DNA from: Favolaschia claudopus
Lineage: Eukaryota; Basidiomycota; Agaricomycetes; Agaricales; Mycenaceae
NCBI GenBank assembly: GCA_037176885.1
Contig: JAWWNJ010000004.1
Coordinates: 1,736,001-1,800,000 of the forward strand
Reading direction: 5' to 3'
Length of the DNA stretch: 64,000 bases
The notes under the pieces were generated by a model. It searched no databases. It had not been told where the DNA came from and saw nothing but the letters and a program-made list of their open reading frames with translations. Both the position numbers and the translations under genes were made by a program. Shown here one piece after another: positions 48,411-58,257 of the stretch (position 1 is its first letter; each line of letters starts with the position of its first letter).

Positions 48411-50646
48411 TCAATCATACGAGGCGTCTTTAGCTTTCTTGGAGAGGCTGAACAACCGTTGTATAACGTCTTTCGCCTCCATGCGCAGGCCGTCGTGATA
48501 CAGCTGGTTTGTGATGAACTGTTCTGTATTCTTGATCGTTGACGCGGTTTCCTGCGACAGGCCGAATTCCACGTATCTATTGAGCGATGAAAAGACAGGC
48601 CCAGAGCAACGAAGACCAAGAACTTACAGGTCATCGAAATATCTAGGTACATAGTGGTAAGCACGCAAAGGGAAAAATCACGTTGAACAGCATACGTCGC
48701 AGCGGTGACAGGAACTTCGTTCTTACGCAGCTGTTCCATGTCGTACAACGGCGCCCAAGAGCTATCGTTTGCCAAAATCTCAGCAGCACCTTTCAAAGCT
48801 CGCAAGTTCACGTAGTCGTCAAATGCGTCTGGAAATACCTGGGTCGACTTTATTCAGAGACGCAATGAAAACAGACGGCATATGAGCCCACCATTTCCCC
48901 GTAGAAATAGACCGGCTCTGTTTCTGCCAATGTCTTGACATGTGCCCAGGAAAATTGGGGATTTTGTGCCACTGTTCGAGCCGCAGACCACTTTGGTGCT
49001 TGTCTGAAAGCGGTTTTAGATGTCAAGAAAGCTATGACCAGGTGTATTCAGAGGACTGCCTACCCTTGGCAATAACAGGGTTCATGCAGAATGGCGTACA
49101 GAGGATTGCCGTCGAAAGGATACATGGATTCGATTTTTTGCAGAGTTTTGAAGCTAAATTTGCCGAATGATTCGAGGTCGCTAGTTGCACGGAAGACCAT
49201 TTCTGAAGAAAAACAGTAAAAGAAGAAGACAAAATTGTAGAATACAAGTGCTTACGATGCATTCGATCAATTCCACCTGCATGGCAATTAGTCGATACAA
49301 AAGCTGCCCATTTCAATCGAGAGCTTGATCACCTGTTTGACCAAGAGTAACCCCGAGCTGAAGCCAACGACTGACCGTCAGCTGGCCTCCGTTGGGGAGT
49401 AGTACCTCGTTTGCTTCAAAATACGCAAGCAGATCTCGTATCTGGCATACATAATTCATTACCGAATCCAAATCGCTTCAAGAATACAAACCCACCCGTT
49501 TGATGTCTTGCGGATATTTCTTGTAGTAAATCTCATTCCGCTTTCGTATTATTGCTGAGTATACGTAGCTTTGAGCCAAGCGTAAAAAAGTCAGAGAAAA
49601 TACTCACGAATCAGAGAAGCATAGACACGATCAGGGCCCTTTTCCAGAGGAGCAAGCCCTCCAGTCAGAAAAACTTCCTTCAAAGCGGAAGGGAAGAAAG
49701 ACAAATAGGTGATGGCGCAGAACCCGCCAAAACTTTGCCCCAGCACGGTCCATTTCCTATCTTCCGGGTCGGGCTTGTCACCAAGGAGTACCTTGCGTAT
49801 TTCTTCGCAATCTTTGACGATGCTGTCTGCCCGAAAATGCTTGAGATAGTCTGCCTTGGCTTGATCGGTGGTGAGATGCGATGGGAGGATCTCTGGCGAG
49901 ATGCATGTGCTTAAACCGGTGCCGCGTTGGTCGATCCATAAGGTCTATGGGGACGTTGAGGGAAGAAAGCGGATTCATTTGGCGACAAGCATGCCTGATA
50001 TCCTCGCTCGTGGATCTAACGGTGGATGAGACGCATATTCATTACCAGGGAAACCCGCTCACCTCCCCCGCAAAACCTGAATTTCCTTGAAGATCAACCT
50101 CAAAGCCAGGACCGCCTGTTGACAGCCTTTAAAAACGTAGGGATCGAACGGTATACTGACTAACCTTGCAAGTAAATAACTGAACAACAAGGCAAACAGT
50201 CAGCACGTCAGACAGCTATTCGCCCTAGTGAGACAAGTTCACGGTAGGGCAATCCCTCCTCCTCCTCGACAGTTTTGGCTTTACTTTTCGGGATAAGATG
50301 TCGAGCAAACACGCGTATTTTCTCCCCAGTCGGGTTCCCATAGTCCAGAGGAACAGAGAAAAATCGCTCGATCACCTTGACACCGTCTGGCAGTATATAC
50401 CTTCGAGGTTAACGCGTAATCTAAATCCTGGATCGATCAGTAGCCACCTTTCGTGGTGTAAGATTCCGGGTCTTGAGTCTTTTCCGCCATTGAAGTCAGG
50501 GTGCGAGTGGTTGCGGCGTTGGTAGATTCAGACAGTGGACGTCGAAAACAAGGTTGGCCAATGATCACTTGTGGATGTCTCTTGATGAGTGGGACAGCGG
50601 AACGCGGTAAGCCGCGTCTAGTAATTGAACGAAGCATCCCAAACAT
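48411..50646 (-). CDS. proline iminopeptidase (alpha/beta hydrolase)
   Basis: A gene of about ten exons from ATG 50646 (MFGMLRSITRRGLPRS) to stop 48411. Motifs: DGVKVIERFFSVPLDYGNP, oxyanion loop YLQGGPGFEV, DERGTGLSTCIS, nucleophile elbow VLGQSFGGFCAITYLSFFP, and C-terminal AATYAVRYFDDLYVEFGLS, typical of the S33 family. It releases N-terminal proline from peptides. The Arg/Ser-rich N-terminal 45 residues may be a mitochondrial presequence, or translation may start at the internal MAEKTQDPES. The first intron (about 65 bp) was placed to join KDGVKVIERF. Confidence 0.85.
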
Positions 50647-51030
50647 GGATCCGGACGAAAACAAGACGAATCTGCGGCTGATTGCCGACACTTGCCTCAG
50701 GAACGGCGATGTCAAACGCTTCCCCACTCGAGGTGTTGAGAGAGGTTGAGAGTACTAGTATGAGTATAACGTGAAGTATGCTACAACTACGATTGACACG
50801 GGAGTATCTCAGGGCCAGTCCATTGTCAGTCTCCCTCTTTCTCTGCGTGCACTTTCAGAAGCTCCGTGCTCGAGAATATGTGAATGAGGTTCACTTTGTG
50901 AGCGACGATACGAAACCACTTGCAGTGATTGGCAAGACGCAGAGCAACGGGGTTTCCAACGCACCCCGACACTTGAAATCGCGAAAATACCCTGAATCCA
51001 TATGATAAAATAAATAATACATGCCTGGAG
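50647..51030. other. intergenic region
   Basis: 0.38 kb holding the iminopeptidase promoter and the 3' end of the sulfhydryl oxidase gene. Nothing recognised. Confidence 0.4.
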
Positions 51031-51986
51031 CTATCTCCCACCCTTCATCATCCCGTGGCCCTTGTCCCGACCCAAGTCTAAAGGGTCGGGGGTCGAAGAT
51101 GATGCGCCTATGGGTTCATCGCCGCATCCACAGTCGTAAGTGTCGTCTAGATGAGCGCAATCGAATTCCTCTTTCTTCAGCCGCTCGTTTACTACATTAT
51201 GAACGGTGCATAACCTGTAATTAGGTAGAGATTGGGGTCAGAAATGGAGCAAGTAAAGGAAAACGTGGAAAACGGACCATAATGATGCTGCTCGCCGCGA
51301 CGAGGTCTTGCGCGAAGTCAGAACAACATGGTAAATCGCAGAAAGACCAGAGAGCACACCTGTGGCGGAAACTTTTTCAGAAGCATCTGGAATTCGGCAG
51401 CACATTCCCCGCAAGGATAAAGTCGAGAGAACAAATGGAAATATGAATTGAGAGCATCTCGTTCATCCTGGGTGGGATTCTGGAAAGGAAATCAGCAATA
51501 TGGAATCGCAATAAGGGAGAATATGCAGACCTCAGGATAACGAAGTGTCATAGTATGCCTGTATGGCGCACACAAGTCAGTCCTGCCTGTTTAAAATTGG
51601 TGCAGCGCGTTTTCTTACAGCAGCTTCCAAGTTGCCCGCCCCAGAGCAGCCCTAGAGGAGGTTCGACATCGACTTATATGCTGAGGAGAAGACGCACGCA
51701 CTTGGCTGTTGCGTTGCCGAGCTTGGACATTATTACACCTCCATCTGCGCCTATTATTGGAGGATTTGACTTGGACGTACGGAGCGATTGCTCCATACCG
51801 CCTTCACCGAATAGTTCCCCGGACCATGGGTCAATATATGACCGCGACGGAGGGTGAAAGAATGTGACGGTTGAGAGTAGAAGCTAGCGTTTGTTGTATT
51901 AGCTTGTGTGGGACGAGCCCAGCGTCTCTGGACTCGCCAAAATGGCAACGATTGCGATGAAAGCTTTGGCGAAACGAGATATCATA
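51031..51986 (-). CDS. ERV2: FAD-linked sulfhydryl oxidase, ERV2-like
   Basis: About six exons from ATG 51986 to stop 51031, near 210 residues. The N-terminus (MISRFAKAFIAI, then LLLSTVTFF after an intron starting at GTTGCC) is a signal anchor into the ER. The catalytic domain has LGRATWKLLHTMTLRYPE, the CxxC active site LYPCGECAAEFQ, and the FAD-binding CTVHNVVNERLKK. The shuttle-type Cys motif YDCGCGDEP lies near the C-terminus. Erv2 forms disulfide bonds in the ER lumen, passing electrons to oxygen. The start and intron 1 were chosen as the only combination joining a hydrophobic anchor in frame with the catalytic domain. Confidence 0.9.
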
Positions 51987-52459
51987 TCCTCTGAGAGTCG
52001 CGGCGATCACAGTATACCCTCAGTCAATAGCACTGTTGAAACGTTGAGGGTTGGTTGAACTTGAGAAGGAAGTAAAGGTGAGAAATGAGTTGGTAACGTA
52101 ACAAGTATGCTCCTTGTTCCCGACTTCCATGTGGGCGAGGGTCCTCCAGCTTTTGTAACTTTCTCAAGTCTTTCTGCTAGGCCACATAACTCGCCACTAT
52201 AAGACTTTTCTGTCACTGTATTCCGGCCATGTCCTCGTACTCCGTCCACAACAGTCAATTCATGATATCGCTTTTGCCACTGTCTTCGCTTGAACCTCAA
52301 TATTTTGTCCTGTGCCTCGCAGTGCTGAATTGCACTGAGCATTCTATCTAACCTTTTCGATCGCACCGAGGCTGTTAATTTGACACTTATCAAAACTCGA
52401 CCCACTCTGTAGTATAAAGAGTCGGCCAGGATGAATAGGGAGAGCAACACTTTTCCTGC
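51987..52459. other. divergent promoter region
   Basis: 0.47 kb between the divergent ERV2-like gene and arrestin copy B. It includes the conserved arrestin-promoter box described separately. Confidence 0.5.
52371..52418 (+). promoter_or_regulatory. shared promoter box of arrestin copy B
   Basis: GCTGTTAATT followed by GACACTTATC and AAAAC at 52371-52396, then GTATAAA at about 52412-52418. A near-identical box with the same spacing to the start codon lies upstream of copy C (56181). CTTATC is the complement of GATAAG, a GATA-factor site, and GTATAAA could serve as TATA box 42-48 bp before the ATG. Confidence 0.5.
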
Positions 52460-53677
52460 ATGTCTTTGCGAGGCACAAGTTCTTTCACAGACGGCCCAGT
52501 GACTCTCCATTTACCTGATATCACGCGAGTGGCGGGAGAGACGATCAGTGGCCAGGTCGATGTGAATGTCGCTCAAGCACAGGAAGATAACATGGAAGAT
52601 GTGACGGTAAAATTCAAGGGAAACATCCATTGGTATGTCGATCATACTATTCTTTCCGAATCCTCACTCTGGAATAGCAGAATCACTACAGGCTCGGGCC
52701 AAACTACTACCCATCACGATGAGAGGATAATAGTAGGTACACTTCGCTGCCCTGATAAAATCTCTCTCACAAATTGTGCAGCTATACAATGATAAGCGCA
52801 CTCTGTGGCAGCGAGGATCTGCCTTCCCTCCACCTGGCTCCCATATTCTGTCATGCCCGTTTCACTTCACGCTTCCAGCAGATTCCCCGCCGTCCTTTCA
52901 CTGCGAAGTCAGTTCACTCTCAGTCATTCATTGCCATCATCTGCTTACTCGAGCTCGCGCTAGGGGTATCATCGCCATGCTACTATCACCTACTCGGTGG
53001 AAGTCGTTGGCCATCGTCCAGGGCTCTTTAGAATGAATCGTAACATAAGACGCCCGTTATCAGTCGTTCCTGCCGCATCCCCAGCCCAACTCCTGGCAAC
53101 CGAGTCTCTCAGACAAGGCTGGACGGGTAAACACACAGATTGGACAGCGGAGAAAAAAATGAGGCAGGGAATATGGGGCGAATACTCTCATGCCCGCGTC
53201 AAGGCAAGTTCATTCACTCCTCATTTTGAGAGTGTTCACCGTTTTCCAGCTGATGTTCCCAGATCTAGCCTCGTTTCCTCTCTACACCGCCATTCCATTC
53301 AGTTTGCATGTAGAGACGGATAGCTCCTTCCAATGTCTGATACTCCAGTCGATAAGCATGGAAAACCACTCTTCCCCGCTCCTCCCGCCTTATCGTCTGA
53401 AGTACGACTCTGTCTCCATCGCACAGCCCATATACAGGTTCGTCGGCATTACCGCAAGGTCGATACCGATTTCGACCTGAAGGGAAGTCTGGGCGATGCG
53501 ACCAGAGTTGCTGCCGTGCGCCAGGATACAGATGAACCAGAATGGATTCCAGCGCCGGGTCACAAGGACAACAAGGGACAGGGCATGTGGAGACGTGCCG
53601 TACGTTTTGAATCTGAGGTGCCTCCGTCGTATTTCACAGGCGAACATCACGTTTGGGACGGGGACGAGAAGAACTAA
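52460..53677 (+). pseudogene. arrestin-like protein, copy B, frameshifted and internally deleted
   Basis: Exons 52460-52632, 52678-52732, 52782-52907 and 52964-53203 match copies A and C in frame and in length, giving the arrestin N-domain (ITRVAGETISGQVDVNVAQ, ending HARVK). The next exon (from 53250, after a GC-AG intron) loses frame at about 53323-53331, where eight bases replace the twelve found in both A and C. The old frame resumes at MSDTPVDKHGKP (53333) and ends with the family tail, but about 280 bp between FESEV and PPSYFTGEHH are missing, taking the last intron and the end of the beta domain. Translation would stop at about 53480. It is probably a non-functional copy, or one making only the N-domain. 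Confidence 0.75.
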
Positions 53678-53975
53678 CACTTCTTTCCCTGTTCATTTGA
53701 GATCCTTTTACGGTATCGAGCGAAACATATTCCGAAGCAGATCGTATCTTCCTGCAGCCCTCACACCCGATTGCCCGCTTGCTATACACCTGGACTCTCC
53801 ATGCCCTCATCGGTTTCTGGGAGGAAAGCGACGCATAACGCCGGCCACCGTTTTATCGTATACAGCGATGGATATCAAGAAAATCCATTCAGACGACACA
53901 GACATACGACTCGTAAACTTGCGCAAATCTACAGTGGAGCTTCTTCTCGTTCTGCATCTGCTTCGGATGTCACTA
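53678..53975. other. intergenic remnant
   Basis: 0.3 kb between the convergent arrestin copy B and GNAT-ankyrin D1. It replaces the exons that encode the Cys motif and acidic tail in D2, so a deletion or rearrangement endpoint lies here. Confidence 0.4.
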
Positions 53976-55219
53976 TCAATACCCGAGCTTGCTCTTCGCA
54001 ATGTACTCGGTCAGACTTGCACCGATATCTTCTCCGAGACCTGTGTATGGGATATCATTAGTAGCAATCAGGAGCGGTCGAAAGAAGCGAGACCTTGCTT
54101 CAAATAGTAACACATAGTCAACTCATCGTCCGAATACCCATTCCACTCCAAAAACGTTTCAGCAAACTGTCGACCAGACCTCATGCCACCCTCTGCAAGC
54201 TCCAAAGGCGTGATGCCTTTGGCGTTAGCCCTGCTTCTCAAATCAGCGCTCAGATCCCATCCAAGCAACTTCCGAACAGCGACCAAATTGTGAGAGGCGA
54301 CAGCAACGAGGATGGGGGTGAACCCCATATCATCAGGCTGATGAATCGAGTCGGGGTTTTGATCGTAGAAGGATTGAATGATGGGGGTAACCTCTGCGCT
54401 GCGGACATGTATGATTGCAGAGTGGAGGGGGTACTGGATGTTCAGCCCTTGAGGAGAAATGTCCGTGCCAGCATTGAAGTTACTACCAAGTGCGTCGGCG
54501 TCGGCGTCAATCGGAATACTGCGCGACGGGTGGTCCGACCGAGGCGAAAATCCAAAGAAACTTGTGCGTCCGATGCGACGGAAATGGTTCTAAGAAACTC
54601 GATCTGTGAGAATGATAGAATCAGAAAAGAAAAAGGAGGATCATACCTTTCGAAAAAATGCAATTTGTCTGTCTCTCGTCGCGTGCCAGAGTTCCTTGTC
54701 GTTGATACCGACGGGAGTGGGCCAACATGCGACGGTATCGGTTGCTTTAACATGCTGTGATTCGAGGAATTTCGACAACGCCCATGTCCCGATTCCCTGC
54801 CCTCGATGCTAACCACACTCTTCAGACGATTGTGATCAAATTGATAGACAGTAACTTACCGCCTCATCAATGGTAAAATCGAGGATATAAAGCAACTTTC
54901 CTGAGTCCATTTCGCGACCCCAACAGCCGGTGCCGCTGCGATGCCCTGGATTGACAAGCTCCGGCAGCAGACGGCCATCGTTGTCAAAAAGGGCGATAGA
55001 GAACTGGTGCGTTTCTTCATCCACGTCCATGATCTCTAGAAAAGAGCCGGCACACTGCGATCGAGAGATACGCCACGCTTCCAGGGAACCAATATTGCCC
55101 AGCTGGGGGCATTGAACTTGAACAAAGATCCTCTTGATGATTCCAGGGTATTCCGGATGATTTTTCGCTTTGATAGCAAGAGCAAGAGTGTCAAGATTGA
55201 CCATATTTTGGGTGTTCAT
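53976..55219 (-). CDS. GNAT-ankyrin fusion protein D1, C-terminally truncated
   Basis: Exons 54860-55219, 54647-54808, 54094-54589 and 53976-54040 stay open for 360 residues. An N-terminal GNAT acetyltransferase domain is seen (LGNIGSLEAWRIS, the motif A loop HRGQGIGTWAL, then TRDRQIAFFRKNHFRRIGRT), followed by two to three ankyrin repeats (DDMGFTPILVAVASHNLVAVRKLL, AKGITPLELA). It ends with IAKSKLGY at a stop, just where D2 goes on into its CxCxxC motif. The homologous first exon of D2 starts with ATG, but the matching position here reads ATA, so translation would have to start at internal ATG 55219. Probably a decaying duplicate, though the frame and the canonical RxxGxG loop are kept. Confidence 0.7.
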
Positions 55220-56268
55220 CCGGTAGACTGTGGTGATATTGGACAAAGGAAGGCACGAAGGACGTGGAAGAGTGTCGTGTTTTTATTATGGGAGAGACAT
55301 GGGCATTCGCACCGCCAAAGGGCTTCAGATCGGAGACTTCGAGGTTCAATGATATCCTATTCTGATTCGAAGTGCTACCCTGCAGTCTTGACGTGGGACT
55401 CAAATAGAGTTCGAGGGTCCAACTTGACGAGACACGCGCAGTGAATCCGGAACGACTTACCTGATACCATATGTGTTTCGTTTTTCTCGACCGCCCGGCG
55501 CCGAGGACGGGATTTCTGGTGCAACCGATTCCAATTCTGGAATATTCAACTTCCGACTCCGCCTACCACTTACAGTAAATGAACTGGGTGCTTGGGTGCT
55601 GCACTGAGTGACCACTGACTGGAAGACTCGGAAGAACAATTTCGGCAATCTCCGCACGGCTGATCCCAGACTCGACGACTTCAAGTTTCTGCTGCGATTC
55701 TGCTGTTCTTGTGCTGTTCCACTTCAGGTCTGCTTCATAACGTGCATCTCTGTTATACTGTGAATTATGCTGGGCGTCAGCCACGCCATCCGGCCCCTGC
55801 ACTGGCAGAACGTCCTCCGCCCACTCAGCACTGTCAGCACTCAGGTTAAAGTTTTCTTCGGTTAAGACTCTCATCATAGTACTTTCCTTTTTCAGCTTGC
55901 TTAACGACCATGGCGGCCAAGGTTCATCCCAAAGTACATTGCTCGCGAGCTCGTTTCTATGTGCCAACGGTCAACGAATGTCTTTGGAATGTCTACAAAT
56001 TGGACTGTCCGGATCCCTGTGCATGACTCGATCATCCTTCCAATCGTCCTCGAGCCACTTCCGAATCTTCCCGGCGCAGCCGCCTCATGATATCTCTTCT
56101 CAAGTCACTGGATCAAGAAAAGTGTTTGACCTTGCGCACTGCGCGCGCATTTAAGTAGCCTCTTTGATTGGAATGCCAAAGCTGTTAATTAGACGCTTAT
56201 CAAAACGGCGATCCGGTATAAAACCCAGACAAGATTGAGACTTTAGAACATTTTCTACATACAACCAC
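55220..56268. other. intergenic region between duplicated units
   Basis: About 1 kb. It holds the upstream region of D1 and the promoter of arrestin copy C. A minus-strand frame near 55563-55870 (about 100 codons from a true ATG) has no motif or paralogous counterpart and is not called. Confidence 0.45.
56181..56222 (+). promoter_or_regulatory. shared promoter box of arrestin copy C
   Basis: GCTGTTAATT followed by GACGCTTATC and AAAAC (56181-56206), then GTATAAA at about 56216-56222, matching the copy B box in order and in distance to the ATG (88 versus 89 bp). It carries a GATA-type core. Confidence 0.5.
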
Positions 56269-57772
56269 ATGGCTTCGCAAGGCAGCTCTTTCACAGACGG
56301 TCCAGTGACTCTCCATTTCCCCGACATTACGCGCGTAGCGGGGGAAACAATCTCTGGCTATGTTGACTTGAATGTCGCTCAAGCACAGGAAGATAACGTG
56401 GAACAGATCACCGTCAAATTCAAAGGAACTATTCGCTGGTAAGGTTCATTGTCTTCTTCTATCCTCAAGGCTTATTAGAGTAGCAAAATCACCACTGGAT
56501 CCGGCCAAAGCAGAAGGGAACACCTCGAAACGCTCATAGTTGGTCCACCAGTGCTCATTTAGCTCAGCATCGTTCTGACAGGTTTCGCAGTTATTCAACG
56601 AGAAGCTCACTTTGTGGGAGCGGGGAACAACATTCCCTCCCCCTGGATCCCATATTCTCCCGTGTTCGTTCCAATTTACGCTTCCCGACACCGCCCCACC
56701 GTCCTTCCACTGCGAGGTAAATCCTGTTTTTCGGAATACATGACCCCGCTGACGATTACTTGCTAAAGGCATATCATCGGAAAGCAACTATCAGTTATGC
56801 ACTGGAAGTTGTGGGCAGACGTCCGGGTCTCTTCAGATTCAATCGTAATATTCGGCGACCAATTTCGGTCATTCCCGCAGCATCTCAAGCTCAGCTTCTG
56901 GTAACCGAATCCCTAAGACAGGGCTGGAGCGGCAGATACAGGAATTGGACCAACGAAGAAAAACTGAGACAAGGAATTTGGGGTGATTATTCTCATGCCC
57001 GCGTTGAGGCAAGTTGATTATCTCTCACAGCGCTCTCCTCGCTCAAAATTTACTACTTAGCTCAAGATCCCCGATCTAGCATCGTATCCCATCGCCACTG
57101 CTATTCCGTTTAGTTTGCATGTGGAAACGGATACCAAGCCGTTTCCAATATCCGATGCTCCTGTAGACAAGCATGGAAAACCGCTCTTCCCCGCTCCTCC
57201 CGCCATATCGTCCGAAGTACGACTCTGCCTTGTTCGCACGACGAATCTACGTGTTCGTCGATATTCTCGTCAGGTCAATGACACTTTCGACCTCAAGGGA
57301 AGTGTAGGCGACGCTACTCGAGTTGCGGCCGTTCATCAGGCTACTGATGAACCCGAGTGGATCCCAGCGCTGGGTCCCAAAGACAAGAAGGGACTGGGCA
57401 CGTGGAGACGTGCGGTGCATTTTGAATCTGCGGTCAAAATACCTTACACGCCGACAACTCATGCCGAGATTGTTGACTGGCAGGCAAGTCGTTTGTGAAG
57501 CAAGTTCATACACTCAGAGACAGACCTTTCCACAGTATTACCTACGCATCATAATCCCGTTCCCCGGTATCGGAAACGACCTCCAGCTTGATGTTCCTCT
57601 CAATCTTCATTCCAGCTCGGCATGCCCGCCTCCTCCAGTCGGAGTGGCTGGATCGTCGAACACGACATACGCCGATGTTATCCCAGCTGGACCGCCGCCG
57701 CCGATGCTCGATTTGCCGCCGTCCTATTTTACGGGCGAACATCATGTCTGGGACGGGGACGAGAAGAACTGA
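56269..57772 (+). CDS. arrestin-like protein, copy C
   Basis: Exons 56269-56438, 56484-56538, 56591-56716, 56769-57008, 57061-57483 and 57536-57772 give 416 residues, the same length and exon plan as copy A. The N-domain begins DITRVAGETISGYVDLNVAQ; FPPPGSHILPCSFQF and ATISYALEVVGRRPG follow. The second half has DAPVDKHGKPLFPAPPA, EPEWIPALGPKDKKG and YYLRIIIPFPGIG. The Pro-rich tail ends LPPSYFTGEHHVWDGDEKN, with PPSY as a possible WW-domain ligand. Two introns are GC-AG (57009-57060 and 57484-57535). It is probably an alpha-arrestin-type ubiquitin ligase adaptor, by inference from fold-like segments and the PPxY motif. Confidence 0.78.
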
Positions 57773-58257
57773 TTTTCATTTCATCGATTTATATAATGCC
57801 TCAGTTTCACTGCTGGTGTGCATTACAGTAATTGATTATTCGGCTTTTTTTTTCAACCTGTACATCTCGGAAACATTTTTCTTGATTTCCTGAGTGACGA
57901 AGTCTAAGAGATAATGCTAGTCCGGTAGTGGCCGTCAATCCTTCTCTTCCGTCATATATTCAAACGCTGTCGTTCCGTGTGAAGGCGCAATCGGAGAATT
58001 AGCTGTAGCTTTATGTTCATTGTATGCTTCTTTTCTAAGTAGACAGGTTCGAGGTTCAACTCGCAGATCACGTGGAGATTTGGTTCAATCTTCCACGTTC
58101 CCGAAAATTCACTGTGATACCACAATGGCACACAAGATTACACGTTACAAAACTTCTAGGTGCGAAACTATCCGCTTCATCGTTTTTCAAGACTCTACGC
58201 CGAATATGTGAATAGCCCGCGAATCTGAATTTGAATTTGAATCAACTTATTGGAACT
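57773..58257. other. convergent 3' region
   Basis: 0.48 kb between the convergent arrestin copy C and GNAT-ankyrin D2. A fragment near 58045 (GGTTCGAGGTTC) resembles a tRNA T-arm, but no acceptor or anticodon arms could be paired, so no tRNA is called. Confidence 0.4.

Larger units (their letters stand above)
52371..55219. repeat. left unit of a tandem duplication (arrestin B + GNAT-ankyrin D1)
   Basis: A convergent gene pair, arrestin-like (+) and GNAT-ankyrin (-), repeats at 56181-60309 in the same order and orientation and with the same promoter box. The left unit is the shorter: both genes in it have lost their C-terminal ends. Intron positions match between copies. Confidence 0.8.

Noticed and set aside
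52007..52510. Minus-strand 167-codon ORF upstream of arrestin copy B
   Set aside because: It overlaps the arrestin first exon and its promoter in antisense, and no motif is present.
58040..58080. tRNA-like T-arm (GGTTCGAGGTTC)
   Set aside because: No acceptor stem, D-arm or anticodon arm could be paired around it.
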